Below are positions 1 to 9,665 of a DNA stretch of 51,642 bases, one piece after another (within the stretch, counting starts at the first letter, position 1; the number at the start of each line of letters is the position of its first letter). The position numbers and the translations under genes are program-made. The notes under the pieces were generated by a model. The model was not told the DNA's origin. It was given only the letters and a program-made list of their open reading frames with translations, and did not search any database. Source of the DNA: Pseudomonas aegrilactucae (GTDB taxonomy: Bacteria > Pseudomonadota > Gammaproteobacteria > Pseudomonadales > Pseudomonadaceae); NCBI RefSeq assembly GCF_019168305.1, contig NZ_JAHTBI010000065.1:1-51642 (forward strand), written 5' to 3'.

Positions 1-108
1 CTGCGCCTGCAGGTGCTGGACCTGTTTCGCAAGCCGATCTACCACGTGCGCCTGCTCGAGACCCTCGACAACCTGTTTCCCAAACCGCGCCTGCAACTGG
101 TCAACTGA
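1..108 (+). CDS. 3' end of an unidentified protein (partial)
   Basis: The window opens inside a reading frame that runs for 35 codons to a TGA at 106-108. Codon use is typical of Pseudomonas (CTG, CGC, GAC, CTC, ACC). The fragment ends in FPKPRLQLVN and is rich in Leu and Arg. I do not recognise the family from so short a tail. The gene converges on xdhB, and a REP hairpin lies between the two stop codons. A shadow frame is possible, but the codon use and the REP placed immediately after the stop favour a real gene end. Confidence 0.5.
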   Translation: MRLQVLDLFRKPIYHVRLLETLDNLFPKPRLQLVN

Positions 109-109
109 C

Positions 110-170
110 GGCTTCGCTAGCAAGGCTCCCACAGGTTTTGCGGCTGTGGGAGCTGGCTTGCCAGCGAAGG
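110..170. repeat. REP inverted pair between convergent genes
   Basis: Left arm 111-134 and right arm 144-170 are imperfect reverse complements carrying the REP core CTGTGGGAGCTGGCTTGCC. The same core recurs near 9563, 44689, 44747 and 51627. The pair sits between two convergent stop codons (108 and 177), where it can fold into a long hairpin and serve as a bidirectional terminator or transcript stabiliser. Confidence 0.8.
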
Positions 171-176
171 CGGCAC

Positions 177-2568
177 TCACGGTGTAACTGTCTCTACCTC
201 GGCAGCCGCTACCCGGTCCGCCACCCCCTTGCGCATCTGCTCGCACCCCCACAGCACCCGCTCCGGCGTTGCCGGTGCATCGATCTGCGGCTGCTCGCGA
301 TAGTCCGCCAGGCTCGCCACCGCATCCTTGATCGCGCACCACGGCGCAATCCCCAGCATGAACGGCGGCTCACCCACGGCCTTGGAATGGAACACCGTGT
401 CTTCCGGGTTCTTGCGGTTCTCCACCAGCTTGACCCGCAGGTCCACCGGCATGTCCGCCACGGCCGGGATCTTGTAGCTGGCCGGGCCGTTGGTCATCAG
501 CTTGCCCTTGGCGTTCCACACCAGTTCCTCGGTGGTCAGCCAGCCCATGCCCTGGATGAACCCGCCTTCCACCTGGCCGATGTCGATGGCCGGGTTCAGC
601 GAGGCACCCACGTCATGCAGGATGTCGGTGCGCAGCATCTTGTACTCGCCCGTCAGGGTGTCGACGATCACCTCGGCGCAGGCCGCACCGAAGGCGAAGT
701 AGTAGAACGGACGGCCACGCGCCTGGCTGCGGTCGTAGTAGATTTTCGGGGTCTTGTAGAAGCCGGTGCTGGACAGCGATACCTGGGCGAAATACGCCTG
801 CTGCACCAGCGCCTCGAAGGTGAGGATCTGGTCGCGCACGCGCACGTGCCCATTGCGAAATTCCACGTCCTCCTCGCTGACCTTGAACTGGCGCGCGGCG
901 AATTCGACCAGGCGCTGCTTGAGTATTTCGGCCGCATTCTGCGCGGCCTTGCCGTTCAGGTCGGCGCCGCTGGAGGCGGCGGTCGGCGAGGTGTTGGGCA
1001 CCTTGTCGGTATTGGTCGCAGTGATCTGGATGCGCGAGAAGTCCACCTGGAACACCTCCGCCACCACTTGCGCCACCTTGGTGTTCAGGCCCTGGCCCAT
1101 CTCGGTGCCACCGTGGTTCAGGTGGATACTGCCGTCGGTGTAGATGTGCACCAGCGCACCGGCCTGGTTGAGGAAGCTTGCGGTGAACGAGATGCCGAAC
1201 TTGACCGGGGTAAGCGCCAGGCCCTTTTTCAGCACCGGGCTGTTGGCGTTGAAGCGACGGATCGACTCGCGCCGTTGCTGGTAGTCGCTGCTGGCTTCCA
1301 GCTCGGCGGTGATCTCTTCGAGCATGTTGTGCTCGACGGTCTGGTAGTAGTGGGTGACGTTGCGCTCGGTCTTGCCGTAGTAGTTGGCCTTGCGCACTGC
1401 CAGCGGGTCGAGCGCCAGGTGGCGGGCGATACGGTCCATCACCTCTTCGATGGCAACCATGCCCTGCGGCCCGCCAAAGCCGCGGTAGGCGGTGTTGGAC
1501 GCGGTGTTGGTCTTGCAGCGGTGGCCGTTGACGGTGGCATCGCCCAGGTAATAGGCGTTGTCGGAGTGGAACATCGCGCGGTCCACGATCGACGCGGACA
1601 GGTCCGGCGAGCAGCCGCAGTTGCCGGCCAGTTCCAGGTTGATGCCGTGCAGCCGGCCGCTGTCGTCGAAGCCCACGTCGTACTCGATGTAGAACGGGTG
1701 GCGCTTGCCGGTCATCAGCATGTCCTCGACCCGCGGCAGGCGCATCTTGGTCGGCTGCCCGGTCAGGCGCGCAATCACCGCGCACAGGCAGGCCGGGCTG
1801 GCGGCCTGGGTTTCCTTGCCGCCAAAGCCGCCGCCCATGCGACGCATGTCGACCACGATCTTGTTCATCGGCACGTCGAGCACTTCGGCCACCAGCTTCT
1901 GCACCTCGGTGGGGTTCTGCGTGGAGCAGAACACGAGCATGCCGCCATCTTCGGTGGGCATCACCGAGGAAATCTGGGTTTCGAGGTAGAAGTGCTCCTG
2001 GCCACCGATGTGCAGGGTGCCTTGCACCCGGTGCGGAGCACTGGCCAGGGCGGTGACCGAGTCGCCGCGCTGGTGGGTGTGACTGTCGAGCACGAAGTGC
2101 TTCTTGCGCAGCGCCTCGACCACGTCCAGCACCGGCTCCAGGTCTTCGTACGCGATGATTGCGGCCATCGCCGCACGGCGTGCGGTGTCCAGGTCGCAGG
2201 CGGCCACGGCGAGCACCGGCTGGCCGACGAACTCCACCGTGTCGATGGCCAGCAGCGGGTCGCCCGGCAGCAGCGGGCCGATGTCCTTCAGGCCCGGGAT
2301 GTCTTCGTGGGTAATGACGATGCGTACGCCTTCGATGGCGTAGCACGGTGCGGTGTCGATGCTCAGCACCCGCGCGTGGGCGCGGTCGGACAGGCGTGCA
2401 TACACGTGCAACTGGTTGGGAAACTCCAGGCGGTCATCGATGTACACGGCTTCGCCCGACACATGCTTGTCGGCGCTGTCGTGCCTGACGCTGCGCCCGA
2501 CCCCGCTGGTCAGGCCCTGGGCGAACAGTTCGGCGAGCTCGGCCTGGCTCTTGGCGACATGAGGATGG

Positions 2569-2576
<8 letters not shown>
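177..2576 (-). CDS. xdhB: Xanthine dehydrogenase, molybdopterin-binding large subunit (XdhB)
   Basis: This is the molybdenum-cofactor subunit of cytoplasmic xanthine dehydrogenase, which oxidises hypoxanthine to xanthine and xanthine to urate in purine catabolism. It has 799 residues, normal for the bacterial two-subunit enzyme. It starts with the typical HDSADKHVSGEAVYIDD region. Further in are the glycine-rich GGGFGGKE motif, the substrate-site RGFGG loop, and the KAVGEPP segment near the C-terminus that carries the active-site glutamate. The ATG at 2574-2576 overlaps the xdhA stop codon (2569-2571), so the two are translationally coupled. The maturation gene xdhC, usually next in Pseudomonas, is not downstream; a convergent gene end lies there instead. 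Confidence 0.95.
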
Positions 2577-4023
<1,447 letters not shown>

Positions 4024-4069
4024 GGAAGGCCTCACAAGCGAATTATTGTTGTTGAGCGGACTGCAAGCG

Positions 4070-4120
4070 ACTGTATGCAGAGTTGACTTTTTGGTCAATG
4101 ATTTTCTGACCTAAGGGTCA
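4070..4120 (-). promoter_or_regulatory. xdhAB promoter with overlapping GGTCA/TGACC operator half-sites
   Basis: Read on the minus strand, TTGACC (4098-4093), a 17-nt spacer and TACAGT (4075-4070) make a good sigma-70 promoter, starting transcription about 40 nt before the GTG at 4023. Three half-sites occur: GGTCA 4093-4097 (inside the -35), TGACC 4107-4111 and GGTCA 4116-4120. They form two perfect inverted repeats, with 9-nt and 4-nt spacers. The position fits repression by the divergent GntR/FCD regulator. The binding itself is inferred. Confidence 0.6.
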
Positions 4121-4304
4121 GCTTTTGCCGCGTGTCGATCCCGTCGACTTCACTTCACCTCTCTTTCCAGCATAGAACCCCGTTCAGGTCACGATTGTTT
4201 TGCTTCAATCGTGCCAACTTAGCCGCCCCAGCCCCTGCGCGAGGGGCGGGCAAGTGCGCTACAATCGCCGCTTGTACACAGTTCAATGATTTTGAAGGAA
4301 AACC

Positions 4305-4964
4305 ATGACGTTCAAGGCGCCGGACAGCCTCTCCGAGCAAATTGCCCACTACCTGGCCGAGCGGATCATCCGCGGTGAGCTCAAACCTGCCGAGCGCATC
4401 CAGGAGCAGAAGGTCACCCAGGCACTGAATGTCAGCCGCGGTTCGGTGCGCGAGGCATTGCTGATCCTCGAGCGGCGCCACCTGGTCACCATCCTGCCGC
4501 GGCGCGGCGCCCAGGTCACGGCCCTCAACGAGCACAACGTGCGCAGCCTGTGCACACTGATGAGCGAACTGTACATCCTGCTGGGCAACGCCGTGGCTGC
4601 CAGCCGCCGCACCGATGCAGAGCTGGCGCCGTTCCTGGTGATCCAGCAGCGCCTGCAGGCGGCCTGCGCGCAACAGGACATCAAGGCATTCGTCGAAGAC
4701 AGCTTCGCCGTGATGCGCGCGGCGTATCCGTTCGCCAACAATCCGTACCTGCAGGAAACCGTCGAAAACCTGCAACCGGCCATGAGCCGCACCTATTACC
4801 TGGCGCTGGACCAGCGCAAGGCCAACATGGAAGACTTCCTGGTGCTGTTTGCGCAGTTGCTCGAAGCCGTCGTGGCGGGCGATCTGCCGCGTATCCGCGA
4901 GGTGCTCACGGTGTATTGCGAGCGCAGTTGCACGCTGGTGCTGTCGTCCCTGGTCGCTGACTGA
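4305..4964 (+). CDS. GntR-family transcriptional regulator, FCD domain
   Basis: A 219-residue FadR-subfamily GntR regulator. An N-terminal winged helix-turn-helix (about 10-75) contains the motif VSRGSVREALLILE. A helical FCD ligand-binding domain fills the rest. The ATG at 4305 follows AAGGAAAACC, a good ribosome site. It is divergent from xdhAB, and the shared 281-bp region holds an operator-like inverted repeat at the xdhA promoter. It is therefore probably the local regulator of xanthine dehydrogenase. The effector is unknown; a purine intermediate would fit. Its stop lies 2 bp before the smc start, so some smc transcription may come from this gene. A TACAAT at 4260-4265 could be its -10 box. 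Confidence 0.88.
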   Translation: MTFKAPDSLSEQIAHYLAERIIRGELKPAERIQEQKVTQALNVSRGSVREALLILERRHLVTILPRRGAQVTALNEHNVRSLCTLMSELYILLGNAVAASRRTDAELAPFLVIQQRLQAACAQQDIKAFVEDSFAVMRAAYPFANNPYLQETVENLQPAMSRTYYLALDQRKANMEDFLVLFAQLLEAVVAGDLPRIREVLTVYCERSCTLVLSSLVAD

Positions 4965-4966
4965 GC

Positions 4967-7900
4967 ATGCGCCTCAAGTGCATTCGCCTGGCGGGGTTCA
5001 AGTCGTTCGTCGACCCCACCACCGTCAACTTTCCCAGCAACATGGCGGCCGTGGTCGGCCCCAATGGCTGCGGCAAGTCCAACATCATCGATGCGGTGCG
5101 CTGGGTGATGGGCGAAAGCTCGGCCAAGAACCTGCGTGGCGAGTCGATGACCGACGTCATCTTCAACGGTTCCACCAGCCGCAAGCCGGTCAGTCAGGCC
5201 AGCATCGAGCTGGTGTTCGACAACAGTGACAACACCCTGGTGGGCGAATATGCCGCCTACGCCGAGATCTCCATACGGCGCAAGGTGACCCGCGACGCGC
5301 AGAACACCTATTACCTCAACGGCACCAAGTGCCGGCGACGCGACATCACCGATATCTTCCTCGGCACCGGCCTGGGCCCGCGCAGCTATTCGATCATCGA
5401 GCAGGGCATGATCTCCAAGCTGATCGAGGCCAAGCCCGAAGAGCTGCGCAACTTCATCGAAGAGGCTGCGGGCATCTCCAAGTACAAGGAGCGCCGCCGC
5501 GAGACCGAGAACCGCATCCGCCGTACCCACGAGAACCTCGAGCGCCTGACCGACCTGCGCGAAGAGCTCGAGCGCCAGCTCGAACGCCTGCATCGCCAGG
5601 CCCAGGCCGCCGAGCGGTACAAGGAATACAAGGCCGAGGAGCGCCAGCTCAAGGCGCAGCTGGCGGCGTTGCGCTGGCGTGCCCTGAACGATCAGGTCGG
5701 TCAGCGCGAGGCGATCATCGGCGACCAGGAAGTGGCCTTCGAGGCGCTGGTGGCCGAGCAGCGCAATGCCGATGCGAGCATCGAGCGCCTGCGCGACGGG
5801 CACCATGAACTGTCAGAGCGCTTCAACCTGGTGCAGGGGCGCTTCTATTCGGTCGGCGGCGATATCGCCCGGGTCGAGCAGAACATCCAGCACGGCCAGC
5901 AGCGCCTGCGCCAGCTGCAGGATGACTTCAAGGAGGCCGAGCGCGCGCGGCTGGAAACCGAGTCGCACCTGGGCCACGACCGCACGCTGCTGGCGACGCT
6001 GGGCGAAGAGCTGGAGATGATTGCCCCCGAGCAGGAAATGTCGCTGGCCGCCGCCGAGGAGGCCTCGGCGACCCTCGAAGAAGCCGAGACCACCATGCAC
6101 GGGTGGCAGGAGCAGTGGGACACCTTCAATACACGTTCGGCCGAACCGCGCCGCCAGGCCGAAGTGCAGCAGTCGCGCATCCAGCAACTGGAGCAGAGCC
6201 TGGAGCGGGTATCGGAGCGTCAGCGCAAGCTGGGCGAAGAGCGTGATCAGCTGAGCGCCGACCCTGAAGACGCGGCGATCCTGGAACTGAACGAACAACT
6301 GGCCAGCAGCGAACGGCTGCTGGACGAGCTGCACCTGGAAGAGCAGCAGGTGGTCGAGCGCCTGGATGCGCTGCGCGAGCAATTGCAGCAGGCCACCCAG
6401 GCCCAGCAGCAGGCCCAGGGCGAGTTGCAGCGCCTGGGCGGGCGCCTGGCCTCGCTGGAGGCCTTGCAGCAGGCTGCGCTGGACCCCGGCAGCGGCACCG
6501 GTGAGTGGCTGCGTGAACAGGGCCTGGAGCAGCATCCGCGGCTGGCCGAAGGCCTGCGTGTCGAGCCGGGTTGGGAACTGGCGGTAGAGACCGTGCTGGG
6601 CGCCGACCTGCAAGCGGTGCTGGTGGACGATTTTGCCGGGTTGGCGCTGTCTGGCTTCACTCAGGGCGAGCTGCGCCTGCTGCAGCCCGCCGGTGGTGGC
6701 AAGCGCTTGCCCGGCAGCCTGCTGGACAAGGTGCAGGGCCATGTCGACCTGGCGCCGTGGCTGGGCCAGGTAACACCGGTCGACAGCCTGGAGCAGGCGC
6801 TGGCCTTGCGCGCTCAGTTGGCCGATGGCGAAAGCCTGATCAGCCGCGATGGCTACTGGGTGGGCCGGCACTTCTTGCGTGTCAGCCGTGCCAGCGAAGC
6901 CCAGGGTGGTGTGCTGGCACGCGGTCAGGAGCTGGAGCGGCTGGGGCTTGAGCGCCTCGAACAGGAAGCTGCGCTGGAACTGTTCGAAGAGCAACTGCTG
7001 GCATGGCGTGAGCAGCAGCGCGTGCACGAAGACAGCCGCGAGCAACTGCGCCGTCGTACCCAGGACGAAGCGCGCCAGCAAGGTGAACTCAAGGCCCGGC
7101 TCTCGGCCGGCAAGGCCCGTGCCGAACAGCTCACGCTGCGCCGTCAGCGCCTGGAAGAAGAATTGACCGAGCTGTTGGAGCAGCGCGCCATCGAGCATGA
7201 AAGCCTCGGCGAGTCGCGCCTGCACCTGCAGGACGCGCTCGACCTGATGGCCCAGGACACCGAGCAGCGCGAGGCCCTGCTGGCCCAGCGCGACAACCTG
7301 CGCGAACGCCTCGATCGGGTGCGCCAGGAGGCCCGCCAGCACAAGGATCACGCCCATCAGCTGGCGGTGCGCCTGGGTTCGCTGCGGGCCCAGCACGATT
7401 CGACCCGCCAGGCGCTGGAGCGCCTCGAACTGCAGGCCGAGCGCCTGAACGAAAAGCGCGAACAGCTGAACCTGAACCTGGAAGAGGGCGAGGCGCCGCT
7501 CGAAGAGCTGCGCCTGATGCTCGAAGCGTTGCTGGAAAAACGCATGAGCGTGGACGAGGAAATGCGCCAGGCGCGCCTGCACATGGACGAGGCCGACCGT
7601 GAACTGCGCGAGGCCGAAAAACGTCGCAGCGCCGCCGAGCAGCAGGCGCAGCTGCTGCGCGGCCAACTGGAACAGCACCGCATGGAGTGGCAGGGCCTGA
7701 GCGTGCGACGCAAGACCTTGCAGGAGCAGTTGCAGGCCGATGGCTACGACCTGGAGGGCGTGCTGGCGACTCTGCTGTCCGAGGCCAGCGAGCAGGAGGC
7801 AGAGCTTGAGCTGGAGCGCATCGATGCACGCATCCAGCGCCTGGGCGCGATCAACCTGGCGGCCATCGACGAATACCAGCAGCAGTCCGAGCGCAAGCAA

Positions 7901-8455
7901 TACCTGGATGCACAGAACGCCGACCTGGTAGAAGCCCTCGACACCCTCGAAAACGTGATTCGCAAGATCGACAAGGAAACCCGCAACCGCTTCAAGGATA
8001 CCTTTGATCAGATAAATGCCGGATTGCAGGCACTTTTCCCAAAAGTTTTCGGCGGTGGCAGCGCTTATCTGGAACTGACGGGCGAAGATCTACTCGATAC
8101 AGGGGTGACGATCATGGCGCGCCCGCCGGGCAAGAAGAACAGCACCATTCATTTGCTCTCGGGCGGTGAAAAGGCGCTGACGGCCCTGGCGCTGGTATTT
8201 GCCATTTTCAAATTGAACCCGGCGCCGTTCTGCATGCTCGACGAGGTCGATGCACCACTGGACGACGCCAACGTCGGACGCTATGCGCGCTTGGTCAAAG
8301 AGATGAGTCAGACCGTACAGTTCATCTATATCACCCACAACAAGATCGCCATGGAAATGGCCGATCAACTGATGGGCGTGACCATGCACGAGCCGGGGTG
8401 CTCGCGCCTGGTGGCGGTGGACGTGGAGGAGGCGATGGCCATGGTCGACGCCTGA
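4967..8455 (+). CDS. smc: Chromosome segregation ATPase SMC
   Basis: Structural maintenance of chromosomes protein, 1162 residues. It is the dimeric condensin ATPase that compacts and segregates the nucleoid. The Walker A motif GPNGCGKSN lies at 31-39. Two long coiled-coil arms rich in Glu, Arg, Gln and Leu flank a hinge around 500-650. The ABC signature LSGGEK is at 1064-1069 and Walker B ends in MLDEVDAP (about 1090-1097). The start is 2 bp after the GntR stop. zipA follows 202 bp downstream, beyond a terminator-like hairpin. The kleisin partners scpA and scpB are not in this window. Confidence 0.97.
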   Translation: MRLKCIRLAGFKSFVDPTTVNFPSNMAAVVGPNGCGKSNIIDAVRWVMGESSAKNLRGESMTDVIFNGSTSRKPVSQASIELVFDNSDNTLVGEYAAYAEISIRRKVTRDAQNTYYLNGTKCRRRDITDIFLGTGLGPRSYSIIEQGMISKLIEAKPEELRNFIEEAAGISKYKERRRETENRIRRTHENLERLTDLREELERQLERLHRQAQAAERYKEYKAEERQLKAQLAALRWRALNDQVGQREAIIGDQEVAFEALVAEQRNADASIERLRDGHHELSERFNLVQGRFYSVGGDIARVEQNIQHGQQRLRQLQDDFKEAERARLETESHLGHDRTLLATLGEELEMIAPEQEMSLAAAEEASATLEEAETTMHGWQEQWDTFNTRSAEPRRQAEVQQSRIQQLEQSLERVSERQRKLGEERDQLSADPEDAAILELNEQLASSERLLDELHLEEQQVVERLDALREQLQQATQAQQQAQGELQRLGGRLASLEALQQAALDPGSGTGEWLREQGLEQHPRLAEGLRVEPGWELAVETVLGADLQAVLVDDFAGLALSGFTQGELRLLQPAGGGKRLPGSLLDKVQGHVDLAPWLGQVTPVDSLEQALALRAQLADGESLISRDGYWVGRHFLRVSRASEAQGGVLARGQELERLGLERLEQEAALELFEEQLLAWREQQRVHEDSREQLRRRTQDEARQQGELKARLSAGKARAEQLTLRRQRLEEELTELLEQRAIEHESLGESRLHLQDALDLMAQDTEQREALLAQRDNLRERLDRVRQEARQHKDHAHQLAVRLGSLRAQHDSTRQALERLELQAERLNEKREQLNLNLEEGEAPLEELRLMLEALLEKRMSVDEEMRQARLHMDEADRELREAEKRRSAAEQQAQLLRGQLEQHRMEWQGLSVRRKTLQEQLQADGYDLEGVLATLLSEASEQEAELELERIDARIQRLGAINLAAIDEYQQQSERKQYLDAQNADLVEALDTLENVIRKIDKETRNRFKDTFDQINAGLQALFPKVFGGGSAYLELTGEDLLDTGVTIMARPPGKKNSTIHLLSGGEKALTALALVFAIFKLNPAPFCMLDEVDAPLDDANVGRYARLVKEMSQTVQFIYITHNKIAMEMADQLMGVTMHEPGCSRLVAVDVEEAMAMVDA

Positions 8456-8602
8456 AAAACGGATATGACGCACGATCTTGCAGCAAAAGCCCCGTCAGTT
8501 GCGACAGACGGTGTAAAGTTATCTTTGGTCGTGCTAGCTTAATGTAAATTTTTCTATGCGTGGGTAAAACGCCTGTCAGAACATAGGCTTGGCGCCACGT
8601 TT

Positions 8603-8628
8603 TAAAGGGGTTTAAACCCTTTATTTTT
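8603..8628 (+). terminator. Terminator-like hairpin between smc and zipA
   Basis: TAAAGGG (8603-8609) and CCCTTTA (8617-8623) form a 7-bp stem with a 7-nt loop, followed by a T-rich tail. It lies about 150 bp after the smc stop and 30 bp before the zipA start. It would end smc transcripts or act as an attenuator ahead of zipA. The stem is AT-rich at its base, so strength is uncertain. Confidence 0.55.
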
Positions 8629-8657
8629 CAGCATTTTTCACAGAGGCACGGGATTAC

Positions 8658-9527
8658 ATGGAAATCGGTCTGCGCGAGTGGCTGATCGTCATCGGCATCA
8701 TAGTCATTGCCGGCATTCTTTTTGACGGCTGGCGTCGTATGCGCGGCGGCAAGGGCAAGTTGAAATTCCGTCTGGACCGCAGCTTCTCCAACCTGCCGGA
8801 CGAAGAGACCAGCGCCGAAGTGCTGGGCCCGCCGCGGGTGCTTGACGACCACAAGGAGCCGCAGCTCGACGAGCACGACCTGCCGTCGATGAGTGCTGCC
8901 CGCGAGCAGCGCGAGCCGAAGGTGGGCAAGGCGTCCAGGCGCAACAAGCGTGGCAGTGAACCGCAGCAGGGCGACCTTAACCTGGCGGCAGAGCCGCGCG
9001 AGCCCGACCTGTTCGGCAATGCCGACGATGACTTCCCGGACGAAAGCCCCAAGCATTCCGGTTTTGGCAGCAGCGAAGGCAAAGACCTGCCACCGGTCGA
9101 AGAAGTGCTGGTGATCAGTGTCATCTCCCGTGACGAAAGTGGCTTCAAGGGCCCGGCGTTGCTGCAGAACATTCTGGAAAGCGGCCTGCGTTTCGGTGAA
9201 ATGGACATCTTCCACCGTCACGAAAGCATGGCCGGCAACGGCGAAGTGCTGTTCTCCATGGCCAACGCGGTCAAGCCGGGCGTGTTCGACCTGGACGACA
9301 TCGACCATTTCAGCACCCGTGCGGTGAGCTTCTTCCTCGGCCTGCCGGGCCCGCGTCATCCCAAGCAGGCGTTCGACGTGATGGTAGCGGCGGCGCGCAA
9401 GCTGGCGCATGAACTCAACGGTGAGCTCAAGGATGACCAGCGCAGCGTGATGACCGCGCAGACCATCGAGCACTACCGCCAGCGCATCGTCGAATTCGAG
9501 CGCCGCGCGCTGACCCAGAAGCGCTAA
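8658..9527 (+). CDS. zipA: Cell division protein ZipA
   Basis: An essential divisome protein (289 residues) that tethers FtsZ to the inner membrane. One N-terminal membrane segment (about residues 8-23, WLIVIGIIVIAGILF) is followed by a basic stretch (GWRRMRGGKGK). Then comes a charged, low-complexity linker (about 40-145), and from about 150 the C-terminal FtsZ-binding domain (EEVLVISVISRDE through the end). The smc-zipA-ligA order is typical of gammaproteobacteria. The start is ATG 8658, after AGAGGCACGGG. A terminator follows at 9620-9644. Confidence 0.95.
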   Translation: MEIGLREWLIVIGIIVIAGILFDGWRRMRGGKGKLKFRLDRSFSNLPDEETSAEVLGPPRVLDDHKEPQLDEHDLPSMSAAREQREPKVGKASRRNKRGSEPQQGDLNLAAEPREPDLFGNADDDFPDESPKHSGFGSSEGKDLPPVEEVLVISVISRDESGFKGPALLQNILESGLRFGEMDIFHRHESMAGNGEVLFSMANAVKPGVFDLDDIDHFSTRAVSFFLGLPGPRHPKQAFDVMVAAARKLAHELNGELKDDQRSVMTAQTIEHYRQRIVEFERRALTQKR

Positions 9528-9562
9528 GTGCAATGAACACGCCCACAGAGGTTGCCCCGACC

Positions 9563-9590
9563 CTGTGGGAGCTGGCTTGCCAGCGAAGGC
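9563..9590 (+). repeat. REP element downstream of zipA
   Basis: A single REP unit, CTGTGGGAGCTGGCTTGCC plus the CAGCGAAGG tail, lies 35 bp after the zipA stop. It is nearly identical to the right arm at 144-170 and to the unit at 44747-44774. Confidence 0.75.
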
Positions 9591-9619
9591 TGCCCAGCAG
9601 CCCTGAGGAATAAAACGCC

Positions 9620-9644
9620 AAGAGCAGCCCCGAGCTGCTCTTTT
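9620..9644 (+). terminator. Rho-independent terminator after zipA
   Basis: AAGAGCAGC (9620-9628) and GCTGCTCTT (9634-9642) form a perfect 9-bp stem with a 5-nt loop, running into TTTT. It separates zipA from ligA, whose start is 22 nt further on, so ligA transcription either reads through or starts nearby. Confidence 0.75.
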
Positions 9645-9665
9645 GCTTTGCAAGAGATGACCTAG

